In this document: piece after piece, positions 46,287-55,600 of the stretch
Layout of the letters: each line of letters opens with the position of its first letter
Numbering within the stretch: position 1 is the stretch's first letter
Source: Lewinellaceae bacterium
Lineage (GTDB): Bacteria; Bacteroidota; Bacteroidia; Chitinophagales; Saprospiraceae
Assembly (NCBI GenBank): GCA_016711435.1
Contig: JADJSY010000005.1
Location: forward strand, 62,001 to 126,000
Direction of reading: 5' to 3'
Length of the DNA: 64,000 nt
Translations under genes and position numbers: made by a program
Notes under the pieces: model-generated
Seen by the model: the letters and a program-made list of their open reading frames with translations, nothing else
What the model was told of the DNA's origin: nothing
Database searches by the model: none

Positions 46287-46359
46287 AGTAGTTATTAGTT
46301 ATTGGTTATTTGTGTTGATAATCAATCATTTGCAAATAATTTAGCCAAAACTAATTTTG
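46287..46359 (+). promoter_or_regulatory. Recurrent promoter element, copy 3
   Basis: Contains TTTG (46329-46332), exactly 19 bp, then TAATTTTG (46352-46359), a full Bacteroidota promoter, 23 nt before the ATG at 46383. Shares about 70 bp with the copy at 41093. Confidence 0.75.
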
Positions 46360-46382
46360 CCTGCATATAGAATTATAGTATA

Positions 46383-47786
46383 ATGGAACATCCGAATCAA
46401 ATAGACGAACTTTTGCGACAACGCCTGCGCGGTGCATCTGTGCCGCCGCCTGCCTTTGTATGGCCCCGGGTAGAAGCGGCTTTGCGCAAACGCCGTCGTC
46501 GTTTCCTGTTTTTCTGGTTGTTTGCAGCAGGCATCGCCGGAACGGGATTACTGGGTTGGTGGTTGAAGCCGGAACAACTGCCGAATGTAGCGCTGACACA
46601 AAACAATGCGCCGATAGAACGGAATAAGGAAGCAACTACAAGCGCCGTACCTGTCCCGGCAGAAAACGGCAAGCCGGACATGGCCGCGCCCGACCGGATA
46701 AATACTGGGAAAGACATCCTTCCTATTTTCCCTTCAAAAGGGGCTGCGACGCCTGTGTCCGACCTGCGGGTGGCGGCTCGTACGAAAGGACAGACACAAG
46801 CAGCATTGCCCGGGTTGAAGCCCGTGCAACAGCAAACGCCAGATATTGCCCTGGTAACGGAAGCGCCTGCTGACAACACAGATTCAAACAACCAGACAGA
46901 GGCCATTCCAACAACCGACGCCCTCTCATTTCTCACTTCTCACCTCTCACCCCTCACTTCTCACTTCTCCCTCCCTCGTCCCCTCATCCCTCATCCCTCA
47001 TTCCTCATCCCTGACAAACGGATCATTCGCAACAAAAAAGAAACCCGAAATTGTTATGATTTCGCGGAGCACCCCAATGTTTTCCTGCTCGACGCATATG
47101 TAGGCCCATCACTGACCCGTAAAGAAATGCGCACCGGCCCGGACAACCAGCCTTACCTGGCCCAGCGCCGCAATACGGAAACAAGAGACTGGTCATTCAG
47201 CGCCGGCTTGCGGGGTTCGCTGTTGCTGGATCGCCATTTTTTGTTGCGCAGCGGGCTGCATTACGACCAGATCACGGAAGTGTTTGAATTTATTGATCCA
47301 AACTCTGTGGAAGTGACGATCCGGCAAACCACGCAGATTATCAATGGACAAACCGTCACGGTGATCGATACGCTGGGAGTGGAGTACGGCGAGCAGTACC
47401 TGAAAACCTTTAATCGCTTCGGGATGCTGGATGTACCCCTGGAAGTTGGTGTGGAATTGCGCAACGGGCGTACCGGTGTGAGTCTTAACGGCGGGATTGC
47501 GCTCAATGTATTGTTCTGGAAACGCGGCGCCATCCTGTCTCCGATAGATGGCCGGCCGGCTTATTTTACGCCCGGCAGCGGCACAGTCGATGTATTTCGC
47601 GCAAAAGCCGGGTTAAGCGCTATCGGCAGCGTACAGTGGTTTTGCCACCTGCGTCCGCGTCTGCGTGTTTTTGCCGAACCTTATGTGAGAATGGTCCTGC
47701 GCCCGGTCAATATTCCCGGCCATCCTGTGGAGCAGCGTTACGGAATGATGGGATTGAATGTGGGCGTAACCCGAATTTTTGATTGA
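46383..47786 (+). CDS. Membrane-anchored protein with C-terminal beta-barrel-like domain, sigma-locus partner
   Basis: 467 residues. A short cytoplasmic N-terminus (DELLRQRLRGASVPPP) is followed by one membrane helix after KRRRRF, a ~190-residue low-complexity linker, and a ~240-residue outer-membrane-barrel-like domain (YVGPSLTRKEM, LLRSGLHYDQI, ending GVTRIFD). It could bridge inner and outer membranes and regulate the preceding ECF sigma factor. Part of the linker (SFLTSHLSPLTSHFS) is coded by the same TCTCACC-type repeat as intergenic arrays. Confidence 0.72.
   Translation: MEHPNQIDELLRQRLRGASVPPPAFVWPRVEAALRKRRRRFLFFWLFAAGIAGTGLLGWWLKPEQLPNVALTQNNAPIERNKEATTSAVPVPAENGKPDMAAPDRINTGKDILPIFPSKGAATPVSDLRVAARTKGQTQAALPGLKPVQQQTPDIALVTEAPADNTDSNNQTEAIPTTDALSFLTSHLSPLTSHFSLPRPLIPHPSFLIPDKRIIRNKKETRNCYDFAEHPNVFLLDAYVGPSLTRKEMRTGPDNQPYLAQRRNTETRDWSFSAGLRGSLLLDRHFLLRSGLHYDQITEVFEFIDPNSVEVTIRQTTQIINGQTVTVIDTLGVEYGEQYLKTFNRFGMLDVPLEVGVELRNGRTGVSLNGGIALNVLFWKRGAILSPIDGRPAYFTPGSGTVDVFRAKAGLSAIGSVQWFCHLRPRLRVFAEPYVRMVLRPVNIPGHPVEQRYGMMGLNVGVTRIFD
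46922..47013 (+). repeat. TCTCACC/CCTCATCC short-unit array inside a coding region
   Basis: About 92 bp of degenerate CTCACTTCT, CTCACC and CCTCATC units, in frame within the linker of the beta-barrel gene. It is the same sequence type as the right arms of several intergenic repeats. Confidence 0.9.
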
Positions 47787-48046
47787 AAAATTGACCCTGC
47801 AAGCAGCGCTTTTGCCGGCCCTTGTATCTTTTTTGTGTTTGAATCCAATCATGTTACACCCCATGCAAGGTGGTACTGGAAGGATAATCACCACAAAAGC
47901 GAAAGCGAGCATCCAAGTAGGCGTGCAAAATTAGTTAATACTAAATCTTCTGTACCTCATTGATTTACATTGCTTTTTGCCCTTTGCAATTTTGCCTTTT
48001 TACTTAAACCTTACAAACCATTCTTAAGCATCTAAACTGACATATT

Positions 48047-48999
48047 TTGAGAAATACATGGCTGGCTATATTATTGATGCTGGCGGGTTGGAGTTGTCGT
48101 AAAGATGTGGAAATATTCCGTCCTTACGATATATCGGTCGCCGAGATTTCGCTGGCGTTGCAACAAGTACCCGCAACCCAGGCGAAGTCGGTATTGGTAT
48201 TAAGCAATCGACTGGCGGACACCTTATTTGTTACTTCCGGCGGCGTACGGATTTTTTGAATCACCTGGATCAATTGTTCTCGAATACTTCCGGCGCGGTC
48301 GTACCCTGCAGTACCTGCTCCGATTTTCGGCTGGAAGTAATTGAAATACAGCGAAAAGGAGACCTGGTTGCCCGCAATACCGGTACTGTTACCACCGAAA
48401 ACAGGGTGTTGGAAAGCGATGGTATCCTCCATTTGAAGGCTACTTGTAATGGGCAGGAACTACAATTGTCCCAGGGGAATTTATTGAAAATTCAAATACC
48501 GGGCGCTGCGCCGCTCAATGCTAATCAGTTGTTTACCAACACTTCCGGCACAATGGATGTTTTTACGGGCTGGTCGGGTACGAATCAAGCGGTCACCGCT
48601 GCGGAATGGCAGTTGCCCGGAAATCCGCCCTTTCAGTTGGGTTATCAATTGCTGGTTCCCAACTTGCGATGGATATGTGCCGGACGCATGCTCGAAGAAC
48701 CAAATAGTAGTTATTGTGTTGAATTACCACTTGGGTTTTCAGATCAGAATACGCAGGCGTTTATGGTATTTAAAAATATGCAGTCTGTCGTGCCGTTGAA
48801 ATACCAGGCGGCTGATTTCCGGTTTTGCGCGCCTTTTGTCCCGCAGGGATTCCCGGTGCAGGTCGTCACGGTGAGCAAATTAGGCGATCAGTTCTGGTTG
48901 GGAAATAAGGACGAAGAAACCGGCGGCTCGAATGCATCGACCCTGTTACCCCAAAAAATGAGCGAACAGCAAGTCATTGATTTTATTAAAAGTCTTTGA
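48047..48999 (+). CDS. Predicted lipoprotein of unknown function, frameshifted
   Basis: 317 residues after adding one T in the run at 48252-48257. The likely TTG start gives a signal peptide with a lipobox-like GWSC. The mature protein is beta-rich with paired cysteines (PCSTCSDF). No family was recognised. The start is uncertain because no ATG is in frame before residue 10. A strong terminator follows. Confidence 0.6.
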
Positions 49000-49038
49000 T
49001 TTTCAATAAATTACCCGTGTTTAGTAACGTTACCTTAT

Positions 49039-49072
49039 GCCGGGCCGGAGCAATCTGGACCCGGCTTTTTTT
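49039..49072 (+). terminator. Intrinsic terminator
   Basis: A GCCGGG/CCCGGC stem with additional inner pairs and a seven-T tract, 40 nt after the lipoprotein stop. Confidence 0.9.
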
Positions 49073-49073
49073 C

Positions 49074-49191
49074 GTGTTTCGTGTTTTAGTGTTTTAGTTT
49101 TTCGTGTTTTAGAGGGTCTCCGCTTTCAGCATTACAAATTTCCAGGCAGCGCGTCCACCAAAACACGAAAACACTAAAACACTAAAACACC
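49074..49191. repeat. Inverted repeat of GTGTTTTAG-type units between convergent genes
   Basis: Left arm 49074-49127 and right arm 49150-49191, made of GTGTTTTAG and its complement CTAAAACAC. It lies between the lipoprotein terminator and the end of the beta-glucosidase gene. Confidence 0.92.
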
Positions 49192-49195
49192 GTTT

Positions 49196-51508
49196 TCAAC
49201 GAATTAACTCAAACTCCACCTCCTGCACATCCCTCGAATTCCCACCGGTGAACACCTTGAATTTTCCGGGATCGGCCTTGCGTTTTGCATCGGCATTCCA
49301 GTACGCCAGTTCATTTTCCGTCAGTTTGAAAACTACCGTGCGTTTTTCGCCGGGCGCCAGGCGTATTTTTTCAAAACCTTTCAATTCTTTTACCGGGCGC
49401 GAAATATCGGCCACGAGGTCGCGGATGTAGCACTGGACGGTTTCGGAGCCGGCTACTTTGCCGGTATTGGTGACGGTAACTGAAACTTCGACCGTTTCGC
49501 CCAACTTGATTTTTGCTTTGTTGACTTTAGGCGCGTCATACATAAACGTCGTATAGCTCAATCCAAAACCGAAAGGATAAGCAGGGGAGTTAGGGCTGTC
49601 CAGGTATCTGCTGGCCCACACTTTGTCCTCGCGTTCTATTGGGCGGCCGGTATTCAGGGCGTTGTAATAAATCGGCACCTGTCCCAGCGAACGCGGAAAA
49701 GTAAGCGGGAGTTTACCGCCCGGATTTTCCTTGCCTGTCAGGATATCTGCCAGTGCATTGCCTGTTTCAAAGCCGGGCTGCCAGGCCACCAGGATACTCT
49801 CTATGTTTTCGCCTGCCCATGGGAATGTCAGCGGGCGGCTGTTGAACAACACCATCACAGTTGGTTTGACGCCATTGGAAGTGGCGATGCGCAGGAAACG
49901 CTCCTGGCCACGCGGCAGGTTGATATCCGTTAAGGAACGATTTTCTCCGCAGTCGAGGCCGCGCTCGCCAACGCAGGCTATAATCAGGTCAGCGCCCTTG
50001 GCAGCCTCAATGGAAGCGGAGTATGCCGCTTCATCGCTGGCAGCACTCAGGTCACTTTGCACCACTGTTACCTCGAACCCGAGCGCTTCGAGCGCAGGTT
50101 TGAGTGCCATCGCCGGTGTGACCACTTTGGTGGAGTCGTAGTCTCGCACTCCGATGCCCAGCGTCCAGAAACTCATATAATCTTTATAGCTCCGGCTATC
50201 GGCAAGCGGGCCGATGATTGCTATTTTACGGAAAGGGCCGGAAGGGTTCAGCGGGAGTAATCCGCCGTCGTTTTTGAGCAGTACCATACTTTTCGCGGCA
50301 GCTTCGCGGGCGGTCTGGCGGAATTCCGCTTTTTCCAAAGTGGCTGCGCGGCGTTGCGGATCGAGGTATTTGAACGGGTCGTCGAACAGGCCGAGCATGT
50401 ATTTGAGGCGTAGCACCCGGCGTACTGCTTCATCGAGTTGAGCGGTGGTGACTTTGCCGTTGTCGATTGCTTTTTTCAGGCCGCGCTGGAATGTGCCGCC
50501 TGCCATATCTATATCGCTACCGGCAGAGATGCATTTGGCGGAAGCCTCTTCGTCGTCGGCAGCAGCGCCATGAATAATCACTTCGCCGAAAGAATCCCAG
50601 TCGCTGACCACAAGGCCTTTCCAGGTCCATTCGCCGCGCAAAATATCTGTAATCAAATGTTTGTGCATACTGGCCGGGACACCGTTAATGGTATTGAAGG
50701 CATTCATAAAAGTGGCGCTTCCGGCATTGGCGGCAGCCTGAAAAGGCGGCAGGATGATTTCCCGCAGGCGTTGTTCACTGAAATCTACCGTGTTGTATTC
50801 GCGGCCGGCCTCCACAAAACCGTAGCCGGCAAAGTGTTTGGCGCAGGCTGCGACGGTATTATTGGCGCCCAGGTCTTTGCCCTGGAAGCCGCGCACGCGG
50901 GCTTCGGCGATGCGGCTTCCGAGGTAGGGGTCTTCTCCCGAGCCTTCCATGTTGCGGCCCCAGCGCGGGTCGCGGGAGATATCCACCATGGGAGCGAAGG
51001 TCCAGTGCTGCCCGTCGGCAGACGCTTCTTCTGCGGCAATACGTTCGATACGTTCGATCATATCCGGCTCCCAGCTGGCTGCTTGTGCCAGGGGGATCGG
51101 AAAAATGGTTTTGTAGCCGTGAATCACGTCGAAACCGAAGATAATGGGGATACCAAGCCGGGTTTCCTTCGTGGCTACGCGTTGCATGGTGATCTTATTC
51201 TGAAAATTGGTATGGCTGAGGATGGAACCGATTTTACCGCTGCGAATCTGATTTAATAAATCGTCTTTGGCAACATCGGTGCCGGTGCTGATATCGCCCG
51301 GCATCTGGGTGAGTTGCCCGATTTTTTCTTCCACTGTCATACGTGCCAACAGCGCTTCGACACGCGGCTCGATGTTTTGAACGGAGGTTTTTTGAGCAAA
51401 GAGACTGCCCGCACAAAGCAGCAGGATAGTGCGAAGTGCAAAGTGCGAAGTACGAAGTCGGGCGTTGCCGGTAAAGAGCAACAATAGGGAGCGTAATCGA
51501 GTGGTCAT
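49196..51508 (-). CDS. bglX: Periplasmic beta-glucosidase, glycoside hydrolase family 3
   Basis: 770 residues. A signal peptide is followed by the GH3 N-terminal barrel with the nucleophile motif VVSDWDS, the C-terminal alpha/beta domain (ACVGERGLDCGENRS) and a fibronectin III-like domain (TVTVTNTGKVAGSE). It releases glucose from beta-glucans or oligosaccharides in the periplasm. The signal peptide contains an unusual insertion (RLRTSHFALRT) coded by an ACTTCGC/ACTTTGC tandem repeat. Confidence 0.92.
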   Translation of the reverse strand: MTTRLRSLLLLFTGNARLRTSHFALRTILLLCAGSLFAQKTSVQNIEPRVEALLARMTVEEKIGQLTQMPGDISTGTDVAKDDLLNQIRSGKIGSILSHTNFQNKITMQRVATKETRLGIPIIFGFDVIHGYKTIFPIPLAQAASWEPDMIERIERIAAEEASADGQHWTFAPMVDISRDPRWGRNMEGSGEDPYLGSRIAEARVRGFQGKDLGANNTVAACAKHFAGYGFVEAGREYNTVDFSEQRLREIILPPFQAAANAGSATFMNAFNTINGVPASMHKHLITDILRGEWTWKGLVVSDWDSFGEVIIHGAAADDEEASAKCISAGSDIDMAGGTFQRGLKKAIDNGKVTTAQLDEAVRRVLRLKYMLGLFDDPFKYLDPQRRAATLEKAEFRQTAREAAAKSMVLLKNDGGLLPLNPSGPFRKIAIIGPLADSRSYKDYMSFWTLGIGVRDYDSTKVVTPAMALKPALEALGFEVTVVQSDLSAASDEAAYSASIEAAKGADLIIACVGERGLDCGENRSLTDINLPRGQERFLRIATSNGVKPTVMVLFNSRPLTFPWAGENIESILVAWQPGFETGNALADILTGKENPGGKLPLTFPRSLGQVPIYYNALNTGRPIEREDKVWASRYLDSPNSPAYPFGFGLSYTTFMYDAPKVNKAKIKLGETVEVSVTVTNTGKVAGSETVQCYIRDLVADISRPVKELKGFEKIRLAPGEKRTVVFKLTENELAYWNADAKRKADPGKFKVFTGGNSRDVQEVEFELIR
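51425..51462 (-). repeat. ACTTCGC-type repeat within the bglX signal peptide
   Basis: Four to five degenerate units (plus strand GTGCGAAGT, GTGCAAAGT, GTACGAAGT) in frame between the basic start and the hydrophobic core of the signal peptide. Confidence 0.85.
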
Positions 51509-51525
51509 TTCTTATAAATTTAGGG

Positions 51526-51533
51526 CAAACCTA
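51526..51533 (-). promoter_or_regulatory. -7 box of bglX
   Basis: On the minus strand TAGGTTTG matches TAnnTTTG exactly, 17 nt before the ATG, giving a leader of about 13 nt. Confidence 0.65.
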
Positions 51534-51575
51534 AGTAACTCGTTCGCTCTAAACAAGTTTTAGTGGGTTGATGAG

Positions 51576-51708
51576 GGTTGATGAGGTTTATAAAGGTTGA
51601 TAAGGTTTAAAAGGTTGATAAGGTTGATAATACATCCGCTCGAAAAAGAATAAATTGTTCCTTCTCGAGCGGATGTATTATCAACCTCCCTTATAAACCT
51701 CATCAACT
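51576..51708. repeat. Intergenic inverted repeat of GGTTGATAA-type units
   Basis: Left arm 51576-51645 and right arm 51663-51708. TTGATAATACATCCGCTCGA pairs perfectly with its complement near the loop, and outer GGTTGATGAGG units pair less regularly. It lies upstream of bglX. Confidence 0.92.
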
Positions 51709-51717
51709 TTCAAAACG

Positions 51718-51753
51718 ACAGGAGTCAGCCCGAACATTCGGACTGACTCCTGT
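51718..51753. terminator. Stable hairpin after the small membrane peptide gene
   Basis: ACAGGAGTCAG / CTGACTCCTGT plus inner CCGAA/TTCGG leave a two-base loop. On the minus strand it is followed by CGTTTTG, so it may end the leftward transcript of the symporter and small peptide genes. Confidence 0.7.
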
Positions 51754-51792
51754 ATATGGTTAAAAAATAGCGGAGCGCCGGAAGGCCTCCGA

Positions 51793-51879
51793 TTAATGTC
51801 TGCGTTGGACTTGTGCTTCTTTGAGCATGTTACTACCAAAGAGTACCAGAAGGAGCAAGAGGAATGCGAGAATAAGCAT
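51793..51879 (-). CDS. Predicted 28-residue single-helix membrane peptide
   Basis: ATG at 51879 gives one strongly hydrophobic helix (MLILAFLLLLLVLFGSNML) and a short charged tail (KEAQVQRRH). It lies downstream of the sodium:solute symporter gene and just before a stable hairpin, so it is probably co-transcribed. It may be a small regulatory subunit or a chance frame. Such short genes are usually missed. Confidence 0.45.
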   Translation of the reverse strand: MLILAFLLLLLVLFGSNMLKEAQVQRRH

Positions 51880-51994
51880 AGGATTAATCTTTTTTTGGTG
51901 GAAAGATGTATGTGTCGATCGGTTATTGTAGCAAAAACGAGGCCAGTCCAATTTTAGTTTGTCAGAAAGTGCATTTTTAATTTGTCCTGTGTTG

Positions 51995-53701
51995 TCATTT
52001 TGCCGACTTCCCAAACGAAAAAGCAGATTCCAGCAGCCATCCCAATATCATGACCAAACCGCATCCTAAAGGATTGTACCACAAATAAGGGTTTTTATCC
52101 ACGTAAAAAAACAAATACGCCACTATGGCCTGGGTGATGACGGCAGCGTAGAACACGGCTTGGCCGCCCACTTTTTTTAGAAAAAAAGCGGTAAAAAAAA
52201 TACCGAGTATGGTTCCGTAAAAAATGGAACCGACCATATTGACCGCCTGAATGAGGTTGTCGAACAAACCGGCATAGGTAGCAAATAACATAATGAATAC
52301 TCCCCAGAGCACCGTCGCCCATTTGGAAGCCTTCAGGTAGTGGTGGTCGTCGCGGCCCTGTACAAGCGACCTGCGGTAAATATCAGATACGGATGTGGCA
52401 GAAAGGGCGCTCAATTCGGAAGCCGTCGTACTCCAGGAAGCGCAGAAAATCATGGCAATCATCAGACCGATGATACCCTTCGGAATGTGCCGCAGAATGT
52501 AATGTATAAATACATAGTCTTTGTCGGAGGAATCCGTTCCGGGATCTGCGGCTTTGATCAGTGTTTCGGCCTCCGCGCGCAGGGTAGCGCGCTGTTTTTC
52601 AAGGTCTATCAAACTGACCCTGGCCGATGCTTCGCGTTCTGCTTCGCCGGTTTGAATGGCTGTGGTAAAATCATTCAGCACTTGCCTCTTTTGTACAAAC
52701 ACGCTGTCAGCGCGCGCTTCCAATTGTACGAATGCGGCCTCCTGCGCGCTACCGGCTACTTTGACGCGGTGCGCATCGCTGAAGTGCAGGGGAGGCCGCT
52801 GAAATTGAAAAAACACAAAAACCATGACGCCGACCGACAGGACGAGGAATTGCATGGGTATTTTGATAAAACCATTAAAAAGCAATCCGAAACGGCTTTG
52901 TTTCAATGATCTGCCCGATAAATAGCGACCTACCTGGCTTTGGTCTGTGCCGAAATAAGACAGAAACAGGAAGGTTGCGCCCAAAATGCCCGACCAGAAG
53001 TTGTAACGATCGCCCCAGTCAAAAGTCCAGTCGATGACCTGGGTTTTGCCTGTCACCCCGGCAATTTCCCAGGCTTCATTGAGTCCGACGCCCTCTGGAA
53101 GATTGTAAAGTATCAGGAAAAATGCGGTAATCAATCCGCCCAGCATAATACTCATTTGCAATTCCTGGGTACGGCTCACGGCATCGCTGCCGCCGGAGGT
53201 GGTATATATAACTACAAAAGCGGCCATTGCAAAATTCGTCAGCGCCAGGTTCCAGCCGAAAACTGCGCAAAGAATGATACTCGGCGCATAAATGCTGATA
53301 GAAGCGGCAATACCGCGCTGGATCAGGAACAAAACGGCGGTCAGCGAACGCATCCGCAGATCGAAACGTTGTTCGAGGAATTCATAAGCCGTGGTAATAT
53401 GCAATTTGTAATAAACCGGCAGGATAAAAATCGCCAGGAAGATCATGGCTATCGGAAGCCCGAAATAAAACTGTACGAATTGCATGCCATCGCTGTAGCC
53501 TTGCCCGGGCGTACTCAGAAAAGTAATCGCGCTGGCCTGTGTCGCCATGATGCTGAGTCCGATCGTCCACCAGGGCAGGTCGCGTTTGCCGGCCAGGAAA
53601 TCGTCGCTGCTCACATCCCGGGCTTTCCGGGTGCGCCACAGTCCGTAGAGGAAAACAAATGCAAGAGTGCCAACCAGCACCATCCAATCGAGGGTATGCA
53701 T
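51995..53701 (-). CDS. Sodium:solute symporter family protein
   Basis: 568 residues, about 13-14 membrane helices. N-terminal features of the SSS family are clear (DDFLAGKRDLPWWTIGLSIMATQASAITFL). A soluble insertion of ~90 residues, rich in Glu, Ala and Arg, interrupts the helices near residues 300-390, which is unusual for plain solute symporters. The substrate is unknown. The nearby beta-glucosidase suggests sugar uptake, weakly. Confidence 0.88.
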   Translation of the reverse strand: MHTLDWMVLVGTLAFVFLYGLWRTRKARDVSSDDFLAGKRDLPWWTIGLSIMATQASAITFLSTPGQGYSDGMQFVQFYFGLPIAMIFLAIFILPVYYKLHITTAYEFLEQRFDLRMRSLTAVLFLIQRGIAASISIYAPSIILCAVFGWNLALTNFAMAAFVVIYTTSGGSDAVSRTQELQMSIMLGGLITAFFLILYNLPEGVGLNEAWEIAGVTGKTQVIDWTFDWGDRYNFWSGILGATFLFLSYFGTDQSQVGRYLSGRSLKQSRFGLLFNGFIKIPMQFLVLSVGVMVFVFFQFQRPPLHFSDAHRVKVAGSAQEAAFVQLEARADSVFVQKRQVLNDFTTAIQTGEAEREASARVSLIDLEKQRATLRAEAETLIKAADPGTDSSDKDYVFIHYILRHIPKGIIGLMIAMIFCASWSTTASELSALSATSVSDIYRRSLVQGRDDHHYLKASKWATVLWGVFIMLFATYAGLFDNLIQAVNMVGSIFYGTILGIFFTAFFLKKVGGQAVFYAAVITQAIVAYLFFYVDKNPYLWYNPLGCGLVMILGWLLESAFSFGKSAK

Positions 53702-53727
53702 ATCTTTAATGGTACTTGGGTGCTAGT

Positions 53728-53845
53728 GTGTTTTAGTGTTTTGGTTTTTTGGTGTTTTAGTGTTTTGGAGGTTCTTTGCTTGAATCACACACAGTTGCCA
53801 AAAGCAAAGAACCTCCAAAACACTAAAACACAAAAACCAAAACAC
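53728..53845. repeat. Intergenic inverted repeat of GTGTTTTAG-type units
   Basis: Arms 53728-53781 and 53802-53845 pair through GTGTTTTAGTGTTTTGG and AGGTTCTTTGCTT, around a 20-nt loop. It lies upstream of the symporter. Confidence 0.95.
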
Positions 53846-53905
53846 ATAAAAAGAGTGAAGCGAAGGAGACAATTGGCAGCACAAAAAGTTGCCTGAACTA
53901 TTTTG

Positions 53906-54478
53906 TCAATCTACCGATCCGTAAATTATCAGGCCTAAAAGCAGGATAAAGAAAATCCAGGCCCATATACTCAGGCTGTTTTCACGCCAGATATTGTACA
54001 ATTTTTCCATGACGTTGCGCCAGTCCAGTTCCCCACCGCTGCCTTTGGCGGAAGGCTCGTGTACCAGGCAGAAAAACACGCGTTGTCCTTTGCGGAGCTG
54101 ATCGCCATGTTTGGTCAGGATCATAAAATCGCCGTTCATAAAACGCAGGTCGAAGAGTTCGCTTCGACCGCTCATTTCGATAATCAGGGTGTTGTAAGTA
54201 CCCAATTGTCGCCAGCCTCCTTTTACAATATTGCCATCTAAGGAAAGCAGGTACTCGCCGCCGGGGTTGAAAATATGTAGAATCGATTCGTGAAAACCTT
54301 CATCATCCCGCACTTCTTTCCAGCGTTTTCCCAACCAGAAATGCGCTTCCACCAGGTCTTCGCCGTAAGCGACCACTTTGGGCAAAATGAAGTCGAGGTG
54401 CTGATCGAGGTTGCCCAGTTCGGGGGGCAACTCCGGGCTGAAGGCGCGGGAAATATCACGGACAATACTGGAAATCAT
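53906..54478 (-). CDS. Hypothetical protein with C-terminal membrane anchor
   Basis: 190 residues. A soluble domain of ~160 residues (DDEGFHESILHIFNPGGEYLLS, WRQLGTYNTLIIE) is followed by one membrane helix at the very end. There is no signal peptide, so the soluble part is probably cytoplasmic in tail-anchored form. No family was recognised. Confidence 0.6.
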   Translation of the reverse strand: MISSIVRDISRAFSPELPPELGNLDQHLDFILPKVVAYGEDLVEAHFWLGKRWKEVRDDEGFHESILHIFNPGGEYLLSLDGNIVKGGWRQLGTYNTLIIEMSGRSELFDLRFMNGDFMILTKHGDQLRKGQRVFFCLVHEPSAKGSGGELDWRNVMEKLYNIWRENSLSIWAWIFFILLLGLIIYGSVD

Positions 54479-54654
54479 AAGTGGACGGTTGTTTGCGGCT
54501 GCTGGTGTACGGCTCGTAAAACAGCTGCAAAATTCGCCAAAACGTTGAGATTCTTATCATAAAATTAATTTTCATGCGGAAACGCCCGGATTAAGTTGTA
54601 CAATGCCGATGGTTTTTGCAGTTTTGCGAACCGGATTCATTTGCCCGTTTTCAA

Positions 54655-55363
54655 ATGCTGTTTAAATCATATACCGATAGTTGGACGAAAAAGGTGCCCA
54701 GAAAGGCTTTTTCGATCAAAAAATTATACGCTTTTGTTTATCCTTTCAGTTCGGGTATCGTCATTTATGCCGGATTGATGACCTTTTCGGTCGTTGTCAC
54801 CAATGTGACCGGTTTGCTGCCGCAAATAGCCCAGGATTTGTACGAAGGCAAATTGAATACAGCGGGTTCTATTTTTTTATGGCTGTTCGCTTTTTTCCTG
54901 GGCGGTTTTTTTGCAGGTTGGTGTGTCGAGCGCGAAAAACTGCGCAAATGGCGTTACCTGCATTTGTTGCCTTTGTTTGTGGTCATGACACTTTTTTATG
55001 CTGGTGGGCATGTCCGACCATATCAACGGCCTGCACCCGGTTACATTTCCGGCCATGGTGCTTTTTTCTATCGGAATTCAAAATGCAATGGTCAGCCTGA
55101 CCACTTCATCGCTTATCAAAGCCAGTCAAATGACCGGTGTCGTCAACGAATTAGGCGTCGATATTGCCGAGATTTTCCATTCGGAAGGGGAGAAGCGTCG
55201 CCTGATTCAACGGGAAGCCCTCCTGCGCGTCATAGTTATGTGCAGTTTTCTGCTGGGCGCTATGTTCAGCGTGGCGGTGTTTCCAACCTTGCATACCAAG
55301 GTTTTTTATTTCCCCGCAGGCATTATCGCGGCGGTGATCGTACACGATATCATCAGATTTTGA
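54655..55363 (+). CDS. DUF1275/YoaK-like membrane protein, frameshifted
   Basis: 235 residues after removing one T from the run at 54992-54997, which joins VVMTLF to MLVGMSDHINGLHP. Six or so helices with the GLLPQIAQDLYEG and GIQNAMVS motifs match the DUF1275 family of unknown transport role. The open frame otherwise runs on out of phase through the inverted repeat. Confidence 0.75.
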
Positions 55364-55400
55364 GAGAAGTGAGAGACGTCCCTCTTGGCATTGGGTTGGA

Positions 55401-55542
55401 TTTTGGCATGGGCTTTTCAGGCCTGTAATCGTGAGTCGTGTTTAGTACGTTGGTGTTTCGTTAGGTTTGGGTTCTCTCTTTGGCAACGTAATGCCACTTT
55501 CGACTCACGTACGCACGACTACACGCCAAAAGCCCATGCCAA
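55401..55542. repeat. Intergenic inverted repeat
   Basis: TTGGCATGGGCTTTT (55403-55417) pairs with its complement at 55528-55542, and CGTGAGTCG (55430-55438) pairs with CGACTCACG (55501-55509). Flanks carry GTGAGAG and CTCTCAC units. Confidence 0.82.
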
Positions 55543-55600
55543 GACTATCGAGCCTCAAAGGGGGACCAAAACCACTCACTTCTCACTTCACTCTCATCTC

